DNA from: Cyanobacteria bacterium FACHB-63
GTDB lineage: Bacteria > Cyanobacteriota > Cyanobacteriia > Leptolyngbyales > Leptolyngbyaceae
Direction of reading: 5' to 3'
Assembly: GCA_014695255.1 (NCBI GenBank)
Contig: JACJNX010000064.1
Coordinates: 62,001-126,000, forward strand
DNA length: 64,000 nucleotides
Under the pieces are notes generated by a model. That model was not told where the DNA came from, did not search any database, and saw only the letters and a list, made by a program, of their open reading frames with translations. This document shows, one piece after another, positions 1 through 7,424 of this stretch. Position 1 is the stretch's first letter. Each line of letters opens with the position of its first letter. The position numbers and the translations under genes are program-made.

Positions 1-924
1 ACTTTGACTTATGCAGAAAGCACAAAGTACGCGGCGCAGCTCCAATCAACAAAAGCAACTGCCGTCATTTTGCCTGCTAACGAAACCTTGCAGGCGATCG
101 CCACCGAGCGCGATTTAGCCTGGATTGTTGTCTCTCAGCCGCGTCTTGTTTTTGCTCAAGCGATCGCGCTATTTTACCAACCCTTCAAACCTGCGCCTAA
201 GATTCATCCAACTGCTGTGATCGATCCATCGGCTCAGATTGGCGAAGGGGTTTCGATCGGTGCTCACGTGGTGATTGAATCCGGTGTTAGAGTCGGTAAT
301 CACGCCTGCATTCATCCAAATGTTGTCGTTTATCCAGATGTAAGTATTGGCGATCGGACTGTGCTTCATGCTAACTGCACGATTCACGAACGCACTCAGA
401 TTGGTGCAGATTGTGTCATTCATGCAGGGGCAGTGATTGGATCAGAAGGTTTCGGGTTTGTGCCAACTCGCGAAGGCTGGCTGAAAATGGAGCAATCTGG
501 CTACACCGTGTTAGAAGATGGAGTTGAGGTTGGCTGTAATTCCGCGATCGATCGTCCCGCAGTTGGTGAAACTCGGATCGGACGCAACACCAAGATTGAT
601 AATCTCGCTCAAGTTGGGCATGGCGTGAAAGTGGGTGAAGCTTGTGCCTTTGCGGCTCAAGTTGGCATTGCAGGCGGATCGACGATCGGCAATCGTGTGA
701 TTCTAGGCGGACAGTCCGGAGTCGCGAACGAAGCCAAGATGGGAGACGGTTCGATCGCGTCGGCAAAAGCAGGCGTTCATGCAAACGTGAAACCGGGCGC
801 AATTATGTCAGGCTATCCGGCGGTAGAACATAAAATTTATCTCAAATCCTCAGCGATTTATAGTCGTCTATCTGAGATGTATCAAGCAATCAAACAGATT
901 CAAAAACGTCTCGATAATCATTAG
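1..924 (+). CDS. lpxD: UDP-3-O-acylglucosamine N-acyltransferase LpxD (5' end outside window)
   Basis: LpxD adds the second acyl chain to UDP-3-O-acyl-glucosamine in lipid A synthesis in the cytoplasm. The visible 307 codons hold the end of the N-terminal substrate-binding domain (to about residue 65), then a long run of left-handed beta-helix hexapeptide repeats such as [16 protein letters not shown] and IGNRVILGG, and a C-terminal helical tail. The probable catalytic histidine lies in QVGHGVKVG. The frame is open back to base 1 and full-length family members are about 340-350 residues. The TTG at base 4 is therefore probably internal and the true start lies upstream of the window. The divergent arsenic locus begins beyond its end. 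Confidence 0.93.
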   Translation, partial: TLTYAESTKYAAQLQSTKATAVILPANETLQAIATERDLAWIVVSQPRLVFAQAIALFYQPFKPAPKIHPTAVIDPSAQIGEGVSIGAHVVIESGVRVGNHACIHPNVVVYPDVSIGDRTVLHANCTIHERTQIGADCVIHAGAVIGSEGFGFVPTREGWLKMEQSGYTVLEDGVEVGCNSAIDRPAVGETRIGRNTKIDNLAQVGHGVKVGEACAFAAQVGIAGGSTIGNRVILGGQSGVANEAKMGDGSIASAKAGVHANVKPGAIMSGYPAVEHKIYLKSSAIYSRLSEMYQAIKQIQKRLDNH

Positions 925-933
925 CGTGAACCG

Positions 934-1263
934 TTAAGACAATACATCTCGCAATGCTGCAAGTCGTTCCTGAACGATGCGGTAGTAAATCCAAGTTCCA
1001 CGTCGCTCTTTTTCTAGCAAGCCCGCTTCGTACATTACTTTGAGGTGATGACTGACGGTGGGCTGTGCTAACCCTAGCGTTTCGACTAGCTCACAAGCGC
1101 AAACTTCTTGGGTCGGTTGGGCTGCAACGAGATTTACAAGTTGTAGGCGTGCAGGTTCTCCTAACACCCGAAAAATTGCGGCTAACTGAGCCGAGTCTTC
1201 AGGTGTAAGCTTGCCTTGCAGTAAAGGCGGGCAGCAAGGGAGTGGCGTTTTCGATCGTTTCAT
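934..1263 (-). CDS. arsR: ArsR/SmtB family metalloregulator, probable arsenic-responsive repressor
   Basis: Winged-helix repressor of about 109 residues starting at MKRSKTPL. The core LGEPARLQLVNLV, the recognition helix region LAQPTVSHHLKVM and the wing ERRGTWIYY are all present. The cysteine pair in EVCACELVE (C55 and C57) sits where ArsR proteins bind As(III), and a second pair, C10-C11, lies in the N-terminal arm. I chose the ATG at 1261-1263; an in-frame ATG eight codons upstream would overlap the operator. The gene diverges from an aquaporin-arsC pair, and each transcription unit has its own copy of the same inverted repeat. This supports arsenite-responsive repression of both units (inference from context and cysteines). 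Confidence 0.88.
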   Translation of the reverse strand: MKRSKTPLPCCPPLLQGKLTPEDSAQLAAIFRVLGEPARLQLVNLVAAQPTQEVCACELVETLGLAQPTVSHHLKVMYEAGLLEKERRGTWIYYRIVQERLAALRDVLS

Positions 1264-1270
1264 AGCTTTT

Positions 1271-1290
1271 ATATTGACATACATCAATAT
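1271..1290. promoter_or_regulatory. ArsR operator copy 1 (perfect inverted repeat)
   Basis: Arms ATATTGA (1271-1277) and TCAATAT (1284-1290) are perfect reverse complements separated by 6 nt. The site lies 7 bp upstream of the chosen arsR start and is placed for autoregulation. Identical arms and spacing recur at 1318-1337. Dyads of this 7-6-7 form are typical of ArsR/SmtB repressors. Confidence 0.75.
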
Positions 1291-1317
1291 GTTCTGCCAA
1301 AATATCGATGCTTAACA

Positions 1318-1337
1318 ATATTGATCAAAATCAATAT
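1318..1337. promoter_or_regulatory. ArsR operator copy 2, overlapping the aquaporin start codon
   Basis: Arms ATATTGA (1318-1324) and TCAATAT (1331-1337) repeat the dyad at 1271-1290 with the same 6-nt spacer but a different spacer sequence. The right arm runs into the likely ATG of the aquaporin gene (1336-1338). A repressor bound here would cover the start of the transcription or translation unit. Confidence 0.72.
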
Positions 1338-2046
1338 GAGAAGACCAAAGCGGGTTGCGATCGCACTTCCACTCCAAGAGATGCTGGCAGAATTTGTGGG
1401 TACGTTTGCGCTCGTGTTTGCTGGAACTGGAGCGGTGATGGTAAATGCGCTGAGTCAGGGCGCAATTACTCATCTCGGAATTAGCTTTGTTTTTGGTGCG
1501 ATCGTGGCGGCATTGATTTATAGTCTGGGTCACATTAGCGGCGCACATTTCAATCCGGCTGTGACTTTAGCATTTTGGACGAGTGGATTTTTTAAGCGCG
1601 ATCGTGTGTTGCCCTACATTTTGGCGCAAGTAGTTGGCGGAGTTACGGCATCGGTGCTGCTGTTTCTGTCGTTTGGGGCAGTGGCGAATTTGGGGGCAAC
1701 CTTGCCGCTCGATGGAAATTGGCAACAGTCTTTTATTCTTGAAGCGGTTCTGACCTTTATTTTGATGCTGGTGATTTTGGGGTCAGGGTTAGATCGGCGC
1801 GCCCCGATCGGCTTTGCGGGAATCGCGATCGGGTTAACCGTGGGGCTAGAAGCTGCTTGTATGGGAGCAATTACGGGCGCGAGTATGAATCCAGCGCGAT
1901 CGTTTGCCCCCGCGCTGGTGAGTTGGAATTGGCAGGATCACTGGCTGTATTGGGCTGCACCAATTTTAGGAGCACAATTCGCAGTTTGGGTGTATCGGTA
2001 TCTTTCTAATGAATTTTCTGATTTCAAAGACGAGGTAGTGAGATGA
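1336..2046 (+). CDS. MIP-family aquaporin/aquaglyceroporin, AqpS-like, in ars operon
   Basis: Six-helix membrane channel of the MIP family, about 236 residues. Both pore half-helices carry the asparagine signature, as HFNPAVTLAF and SMNPARSFAPAL. The ATG at 1336 is preferred over the in-frame TTG at 1321, which lies inside the operator. The stop overlaps the arsC start by ATGA (2043-2046), so the two genes are translationally coupled. In Sinorhizobium meliloti an aquaporin (AqpS) replaces the arsenite efflux pump: arsenate is reduced by ArsC and the arsenite leaves down its gradient. The same gene order here suggests the same job. The pore selectivity itself was not determined, and a plain water channel remains possible. 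Confidence 0.88.
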   Translation: MRRPKRVAIALPLQEMLAEFVGTFALVFAGTGAVMVNALSQGAITHLGISFVFGAIVAALIYSLGHISGAHFNPAVTLAFWTSGFFKRDRVLPYILAQVVGGVTASVLLFLSFGAVANLGATLPLDGNWQQSFILEAVLTFILMLVILGSGLDRRAPIGFAGIAIGLTVGLEAACMGAITGASMNPARSFAPALVSWNWQDHWLYWAAPILGAQFAVWVYRYLSNEFSDFKDEVVR

Positions 2047-2438
2047 AACGAATCATGTTTGTGTGTAAGAAGAACTCCCGACGATCGCAGATGGCAGAAG
2101 GATTTGCAAAGGCTTTGGGAACTGGTAAAGTCGCGGTAACGAGTTCAGGACTCGAAGCCAGCCACGTTGATTCGATCTTCGTGCAAGTCATGTCAGAAGT
2201 TGGAATCGATGTCACTCATCAGGCTTTTAGAGCACTCAGTGAATTTAAGCCAGAAGACTATGACGGGGTGATTTCGCTGTGCGGTTGCGGGGTGAATTTG
2301 CCAAAAGAATGGGTGTTGCGAGAGGTATTTGAGGATTGGCAGTTAGATGATCCGGAGGGACACTCGATCGACGTTTTCCGACGGGTACGAGATGAAGTGA
2401 AAACGCGAGTGATAACACTAATCGAATCGCTCCCGTAA
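2043..2438 (+). CDS. arsC: Arsenate reductase, low-molecular-weight phosphatase fold, Synechocystis type
   Basis: A 131-residue reductase converting arsenate to arsenite. The phosphatase-type P-loop is VCKKNSRRS with Cys8, and the redox pair is Cys80 and Cys82 in SLCGCGVNLP. The conserved DDPEG follows at about residues 106-110. Length and the three cysteine positions match the Synechocystis ArsC family, which couples a phosphatase-like fold to glutathione/glutaredoxin. The gene overlaps the aquaporin stop codon and ends 1 bp before the convergent M56 peptidase gene. Co-transcription with the aquaporin under the ArsR operator is likely. Confidence 0.93.
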   Translation: MKRIMFVCKKNSRRSQMAEGFAKALGTGKVAVTSSGLEASHVDSIFVQVMSEVGIDVTHQAFRALSEFKPEDYDGVISLCGCGVNLPKEWVLREVFEDWQLDDPEGHSIDVFRRVRDEVKTRVITLIESLP

Positions 2439-2439
2439 A

Positions 2440-3282
2440 TTAGAAGTGAAACGGAATGATGAATAGCGGTAACAGCGCGATCGATAACCAAATCCAAACT
2501 TCATAACCCGTTTTTGGTAGAAACTCAGATTCATCTAATAACGCATCAATTCGCTCATTCAGTCGAGTTTGAGGTGCAGAATCGTTGAGCGCTGCCATCC
2601 AGGGTTCAGATTCAACCTGCGAAGCAGAGACGATCGATAATAACGCTTCCGCAAGTAACAATCCATCGGTTTGCTGCGCAGCCCAACGATCGGCGCGGAG
2701 TTCTCGCAGCAAAATTAATTCTTGCCAAAGTGCTTCCGTATTGGGTAGCCAAGTCGTTAAGCGGCGCAATCCGCCCAACCAGAAAAACCAGAACGTATCG
2801 CGATAATGACGATGTGCTTCTTCATGGGTTAGCGCAACTTGCAAATGCGTTTCGTCTAGCGTGTCTAAAAGCCGATCGCTGATTACTAATTCAGGATTCC
2901 AGAAACCAATCTGAGCAATGAACGGAGTCGAGCTTTTGAGTAATCGCGCGGGTGTTGACAAGATAATTTCTTGCGGCAATTGGTCGATTTCTTTTAGCGA
3001 TCGTCCTGCCTGCATTGCCAACTGAATCATCAAGACAACGCCAAGACCCAAAAATCCGATCGCAATTCCATAACTGCCCCAGCCTTCCCAAGTTTGCACC
3101 ATTTGACCGCGAGGACCCATGCACAAAATCGCAATCGCGCTTGTAATTAACAAAAGCGGCGAAAATAGGAATACGCCTAATGCCATTTGCCAACGGGTAT
3201 TCCAGTCCGAAGCACTCGTTTTCCACGCAAACCGAAACGCGATCGCCACACTAACGGAAATGAGCAATAAAGTGAAGTGCAT
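2440..3282 (-). CDS. M56 family (BlaR1/MecR1-like) membrane metallopeptidase
   Basis: A 280-residue integral membrane protein with N-terminal helices, a cytoplasmic zinc-peptidase motif HEEAH (in ALTHEEAHRHYRD) and a C-terminal hydrophobic helix. In the BlaR1 family this peptidase relays a signal that inactivates the BlaI repressor. No extracellular penicillin-binding sensor domain is present, so the signal is unknown. It lies 2 bp after a blaI-type gene, so the two form an operon and probably one regulatory pair. The beta-lactam link is only by family name. Confidence 0.85.
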   Translation of the reverse strand: MHFTLLLISVSVAIAFRFAWKTSASDWNTRWQMALGVFLFSPLLLITSAIAILCMGPRGQMVQTWEGWGSYGIAIGFLGLGVVLMIQLAMQAGRSLKEIDQLPQEIILSTPARLLKSSTPFIAQIGFWNPELVISDRLLDTLDETHLQVALTHEEAHRHYRDTFWFFWLGGLRRLTTWLPNTEALWQELILLRELRADRWAAQQTDGLLLAEALLSIVSASQVESEPWMAALNDSAPQTRLNERIDALLDESEFLPKTGYEVWIWLSIALLPLFIIPFHF

Positions 3283-3284
3283 AA

Positions 3285-3701
3285 TTATTTCTCCCGCGCT
3301 TGACGAACCGCTTTGAGGCGTTGCGCGATCGCGTCAAGCTGATCACAACTCGCTTGATCCAAACTATCTGCAAATGCCGCAACCACATCTGGATTAGTCA
3401 CCGCTAAAAATTGATTCAGTTGCTCCATTGCCTGAATTGCCTTTGCCTCAGATTGGGAAACGATCGCCGACCAAGTAAACGATCGATTCTGCTTGTTACA
3501 GACTAACCAGCCTTTTTTCACCAATCGATTCAGAACCGTGGTGACTGAAGTGTAAGCTAGTTCTCGATCGGGATCAGCCAGAATGCGATCGTGAACGTCC
3601 TTTACCGTCACCGTTTCGAGTTCCCAAACGATACGGAGAATCTCAGCCTCTAAAGGGCCTAGCGAGAGTTGTTTTGGGCGGTATTCTGGAAGCGGAGCCA
3701 T
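3285..3701 (-). CDS. BlaI/MecI/CopY family transcriptional repressor
   Basis: A 138-residue winged-helix repressor. The N-terminal DNA-binding domain reads SLGPLEAEILRIVWE, then TSVTTVLNRLVKKGWL, the classic BlaI recognition region. The C-terminal half is a helical dimerisation region containing the usual cleavage zone. It is the first gene of a two-gene minus-strand operon with the M56 peptidase and is divergent from ispF. Family members bind dyads in their own promoter. I found no convincing TACA-N2-TGTA dyad in the short space before ispF, so the target is undefined. Confidence 0.88.
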   Translation of the reverse strand: MAPLPEYRPKQLSLGPLEAEILRIVWELETVTVKDVHDRILADPDRELAYTSVTTVLNRLVKKGWLVCNKQNRSFTWSAIVSQSEAKAIQAMEQLNQFLAVTNPDVVAAFADSLDQASCDQLDAIAQRLKAVRQAREK

Positions 3702-3792
3702 GAGTTAAGCAGGTGTGGATCGCATTTGATTGTACTGTCTGCGATCGCTCAGATTCAACTATTCTAAGAATCGCAGTGATTTCTTTAGAATT

Positions 3793-4272
3793 ATGGCAAT
3801 TCGCATCGGCAACGGTTACGACATTCATCGTTTGGTTAGTGGACGAGATTTGATATTGGGCGGCATCAAAATCGAACATGAAACAGGGTTGCTGGGTCAC
3901 AGTGATGCGGACGTTTTGACTCACGCGATCATGGATGCAATGTTGGGAGCGCTAAGTTTAGGCGACATCGGGCATTATTTCCCACCGACTGACCCAAAAT
4001 GGGCAGGAGCCGACAGCATTGTTTTACTTGGACAGGTACATCAATTAATTCAAGATAAAGGCTGGAAAATTGGCAACATCGACTCGGTGATTGTGGCAGA
4101 GCGCCCGAAACTGAAGCCGCACATTGAAGCAATGCGATCGCGTCTCGCTACCGCCCTGAATCTCCCCGCAGATTGCGTCGGAGTGAAAGCCACCACGAAC
4201 GAAAAAATGGATGCCGTCGGACAGGAAGATGCGATCGTCGCTCACGCTGTCGTGCTGCTTGAACACGCCTGA
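3793..4272 (+). CDS. ispF: 2-C-methyl-D-erythritol 2,4-cyclodiphosphate synthase
   Basis: IspF makes the cyclodiphosphate intermediate of the MEP isoprenoid pathway. The 159-residue protein begins [14 protein letters not shown], where Asp and His of the DIH motif bind the metal. It has [13 protein letters not shown], the second metal and substrate site, and the conserved C-terminal [14 protein letters not shown]. An upstream in-frame start at 3730 would add 21 non-conserved residues, so the ATG at 3793 is chosen. It is divergent from blaI. The pathway feeds the carotenoid genes found near 60 kb. Confidence 0.96.
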   Translation: MAIRIGNGYDIHRLVSGRDLILGGIKIEHETGLLGHSDADVLTHAIMDAMLGALSLGDIGHYFPPTDPKWAGADSIVLLGQVHQLIQDKGWKIGNIDSVIVAERPKLKPHIEAMRSRLATALNLPADCVGVKATTNEKMDAVGQEDAIVAHAVVLLEHA

Positions 4273-4442
4273 GTTAAGAAACGAAACGTGAAGCTGCGAT
4301 CGATCCCATCCACCCTCTACAATGGCTGAGGGAATCGCTTTGATTCTCATAAACAAAAGTTCTACTACGGTCTGGGTCATTTGCGACCCTAGCTTCTCGA
4401 CCTACTGGAAATTTAACAGTTGGCGGGTTACTTACTATAACA

Positions 4443-6428
4443 ATGATCATTCCTGATTCAGTCCTGGAGATGCTGCTGAAGGCGCTTCCCCAGGTGCGAC
4501 CTCAAATCTACTTCAAGTCTTCCCTCACTGCCTTGTCGCACGCGATGGAAGACCAGGTTTTAGCAGGCAATGATCACCCGCTTGTAATCGCGAGTTTTCA
4601 GCGTGAGCGCTTTTATCGCCAAGAAGCCCATCGGTATCTGAGAATCTCCGATCGTACCGATCAGGTCTATGTGCTTGCGGCTCCAGAAACCGATTTTGCT
4701 AATCGCTCCGAACATTACGAAACGATCGCCTTTGAACCAGAAGATGCGCTGAGTCAGGAATGGCATCTCATTGTCGTCGGCGAACAATACGCCTCTTGTT
4801 TGATTTGCCGGGAGCGCGATCTCAGTGCAGAAAATCAGTCCATTGCGCCCTTGCACGTCGATCAAGCCCGACGATTTGAAGGAATTTGGACATTCGATCG
4901 AGCCGTCGTACTTAAGTCGGCTGAGATTTTGCTGAATCGAATCCTGAAATATCGTCCAGAGCTACAAGGCAAAATTACTCCGATGCTGGCGCGAATTGTC
5001 GCAAGTTCAACCTCAGATATTAATCAAGTTGATCCGGCTCCGTTTGCCGATCGCTTAGTCACCTACTTGCAAGCGGGACAATACAAACTCGCAAAAGCGT
5101 ATCGCTCGATCGCAGAAAAAGAGCGTAAAGAACGTTTGGTGAATTCGATTACGGCAGCAGTCAGGCGATCGCTTGATCCGCATGAAATTCTCAATGTTGC
5201 AGCAGAAGAACTCGGAAAAGTTCTAGGTGCTGGACGCTGTTTAATCTATCGCTGCAAATCAAATGATGCTTCTGCCATTTTGCAGCACGAATATTTACTT
5301 GATTCGGTTCCCTCGCTTGCCGGTCGGACTTGGACACTGCATGGCAATCCCTTGTTTGAAGAAGTCGTACAGCGCCAAGAAGCAGTCTTTATCGAAGACA
5401 CTCAATCCGATGCAAGATTGGCAATGATCAAAGACGGCGATCGCACCCTGCAAGCCTTAACTCAGGAATGGGATGTTCGATCGTGGCTCATGGTGCCGGT
5501 GCTGCATCAGAATCAGCTTTTGGGCATGGTCGAACTGCATTATTGCGGCACGACTCCGCACGTTCTAGAGCGCGATGAAGTCGCCATGATCGAAGCGATC
5601 GCAACTCAAGTGGGAGTTGCTTTGATTCAAGCCGAATCATTTGCCAATCTAGAAGATCTCAATCAGCAACTCGAAGCGCTCGATCGCACCCGCAGCAATT
5701 TGATTGCCATTACCGGACACGAACTTCGCACCCCGCTTTCGACCATTCAAGTGTGCCTCGAAAGCCTTGCTAGCGAACCCGATATGTCTCCCGATCTGCG
5801 GCAAGTGATGCTGAATTCCGCCTTAGCCGACGGAGAACGAATGCGGAAACTGATTCAAGACTTTCTCACGTTGTCGCGGCTCGAAAGCGGACGAGTGGAG
5901 TGGAGAATGGAACCGTTACCGCTTTGGGAATGTGTTGATCTAGCCCTAAGTAGTCTGCAAGCCCGCAGAATGGCAACTGCACTGCCGCAAATTGTTACCC
6001 AAATCTCAACCGAACTGCCGCTGGTTCAAGTCGATGGCGAATGGTTGGTCGAAGTGCTGACCAAACTGCTCGACAACGCCTGCAAGTTTACGGATGCCGG
6101 GGGTAGAGTCACCATTCGAGCAAAGCGGAGCGGTGACACCATGCTCGAAGTAATGGTCGCAGATACCGGACGCGGCATCGAAGAAAATCGACTAGAAACG
6201 GTGTTCGATCGCTTCTATCAAGAAGAAGGCGCACTCCGTCGTACTACAGGCGGAACGGGTCTCGGACTCGCCATCTGTCGCCAAATTATTACAAACTGGG
6301 GCGGACGCATCTGGGCAGAATCGAGCGGCAAAGATCGCGGCAGTGAATTTCACTTTACGATTCCGATCGTGCCAACTGGAGAGTCTAAGCGATCCGCTCA
6401 GAGAAAAAGAACGCGATCGAGAGATTGA
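4443..6428 (+). CDS. DICT-GAF sensor histidine kinase
   Basis: A 661-residue soluble kinase. Residues about 1-160 form a DICT domain, known in cyanobacterial kinases and diguanylate cyclases and possibly light-related. A GAF domain follows at about 235-395, with AAEELGKVLGAGRCLIYR near its start. Then comes HisKA with the phospho-accepting His426 in TGHELRTPLS, and an ATPase domain with LLDNACKFT, DTGRGI and GGTGLGLAI. It has no membrane helices, so the input is cytoplasmic. There is no adjacent response regulator gene; the nearest is the Rre1-like gene at 9.2 kb. It sits upstream of psaD with its own intergenic space. Ligand and partner are unknown. Confidence 0.92.
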   Translation: MIIPDSVLEMLLKALPQVRPQIYFKSSLTALSHAMEDQVLAGNDHPLVIASFQRERFYRQEAHRYLRISDRTDQVYVLAAPETDFANRSEHYETIAFEPEDALSQEWHLIVVGEQYASCLICRERDLSAENQSIAPLHVDQARRFEGIWTFDRAVVLKSAEILLNRILKYRPELQGKITPMLARIVASSTSDINQVDPAPFADRLVTYLQAGQYKLAKAYRSIAEKERKERLVNSITAAVRRSLDPHEILNVAAEELGKVLGAGRCLIYRCKSNDASAILQHEYLLDSVPSLAGRTWTLHGNPLFEEVVQRQEAVFIEDTQSDARLAMIKDGDRTLQALTQEWDVRSWLMVPVLHQNQLLGMVELHYCGTTPHVLERDEVAMIEAIATQVGVALIQAESFANLEDLNQQLEALDRTRSNLIAITGHELRTPLSTIQVCLESLASEPDMSPDLRQVMLNSALADGERMRKLIQDFLTLSRLESGRVEWRMEPLPLWECVDLALSSLQARRMATALPQIVTQISTELPLVQVDGEWLVEVLTKLLDNACKFTDAGGRVTIRAKRSGDTMLEVMVADTGRGIEENRLETVFDRFYQEEGALRRTTGGTGLGLAICRQIITNWGGRIWAESSGKDRGSEFHFTIPIVPTGESKRSAQRKRTRSRD

Positions 6429-6610
6429 ATGCCTGAAGTGCAAAATGTCGCATGAAATTTGGGAGGATTTTGTTGTCACTCCTGCTCAGAAATTTGCAAT
6501 TATTTACGCTAAAACCTAGAGAAATTCGTACCTATTAACAACTGTTACGGAATCGTTAAAGCTGTAAACGTGCGGTGATACGATGCCTAAAACGTTTAGA
6601 GCGAGACCCT

Positions 6611-7033
6611 ATGTCAGAAACTCTTACTGGACAAGCACCTTTGTTCGGTGGCAGTACAGGTGGACTGCTGACCAAAGCCCTAATAGAAGAGAAATACGCT
6701 ATCACCTGGAACAGTCCCAAAGAGCAAGTCTTTGAGATGCCCATGAGTGGTGCAGCCACGATGCGCCAAGGCGACAATCTGCTGTATTTAGCCCGCAAGG
6801 AACACTGCCTAGCTTTGGGTGGACAACTTCGCACGAAGTTTAAGATCACCAACTACAAGGTCTATCGCATTTTCCCGAACGGCGAAATTCAGTACCTGCA
6901 CCCAAATGATGGCGTTTTCCCTGAAAGGGTGAATCCTGGTCGTGTTGCAGTCAATAGCGTTCCGCGCAACATCGGAGCAAACTATGAGCCTGCTAAGTTG
7001 AAGTTTAGCGGTCGTAAACCCTACGATCCTTAA
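6611..7033 (+). CDS. psaD: Photosystem I reaction centre subunit II (ferredoxin docking)
   Basis: PsaD is a 140-residue extrinsic stromal-side subunit that docks ferredoxin on photosystem I. The sequence runs from [20 protein letters not shown] through EEKYAITW and RKEQ-like segments ([17 protein letters not shown]) to the C-terminal GRKPYDP, all family hallmarks. The ATG at 6611 is chosen over an in-frame start 36 nt upstream. It is followed by a strong terminator. In Synechocystis psaD lies directly before trpE; the same order is kept here, with a toxin-antitoxin remnant in between. Confidence 0.98.
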   Translation: MSETLTGQAPLFGGSTGGLLTKALIEEKYAITWNSPKEQVFEMPMSGAATMRQGDNLLYLARKEHCLALGGQLRTKFKITNYKVYRIFPNGEIQYLHPNDGVFPERVNPGRVAVNSVPRNIGANYEPAKLKFSGRKPYDP

Positions 7034-7059
7034 ACTTTGATCGTTTCGATCGTGCTTTT

Positions 7060-7100
7060 AGGAGCCAAACTTTAGCCCTCCTGGTTAAAGTTTGGCTCCT
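7060..7100 (+). terminator. psaD transcription terminator hairpin
   Basis: A 15-bp perfect inverted repeat: 7060-7074 pairs with 7086-7100 around an 11-nt loop, 26 nt after the psaD stop. The following bases are only moderately T-rich (cttgctattt). Confidence 0.8.
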
Positions 7101-7159
7101 CTTGCTATTTATGAATAAAAATAGAGAAAAACATCGAGATAAAAACAATAGCAAGAATC

Positions 7160-7354
7160 TTGAGCATCAACCTGCCCGATGAGCTAGAACAAGCTTTAAC
7201 CACTCAGGCCGAGTCCTTAAACAAGTCACCAGAAGAGGGTGTCTTTGATACTTCTGAATGGGCAAATGTTTTTATAGAACAAATGCAGATTCAAACCGCT
7301 CTCATAACCGATCATCATTTTGAACGGGCAGGTTTCATTCGATTGCTCAAGTAG
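7160..7354 (+). pseudogene. Remnant of a VapBC-type toxin-antitoxin module (antitoxin start fused to PIN toxin end)
   Basis: This 64-codon frame joins two unrelated ends. The first 20 or so residues (MSINLPDELEQALTTQAESL) look like the N-terminus of a cyanobacterial VapB-like antitoxin. The last 25 or so (IQTALITDHHFERAGFIRLLK) look like the C-terminus of a PIN-domain VapC toxin. The middle of both genes is missing, so no catalytic PIN aspartates remain apart from the terminal TDHHF. It starts with TTG and has no clear ribosome-binding site. It lies between psaD and trpE, which are adjacent in other cyanobacteria. The simplest reading is a deletion scar of an inserted module. The assignment of each half is by recognition, not by search. 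Confidence 0.6.
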
Positions 7355-7424
7355 GTGGATTTGTTGGAATATCGATTCGCTCGAAAAAGCCTGTATTCTA
7401 GCTATACGATCGTTCTAAGTTGCT

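Noticed and set aside
1321-1335. TTG at 1321 as start of the aquaporin
   Set aside because: It lies inside the operator dyad; the ATG at 1336 begins the protein more plausibly.
6535-6561. Possible HLR1 (RpaB) site upstream of psaD
   Set aside because: GTTACGG and GTTAAAG are present but spaced 11 rather than 10 nt and each differs from the consensus, so support is too weak to annotate.
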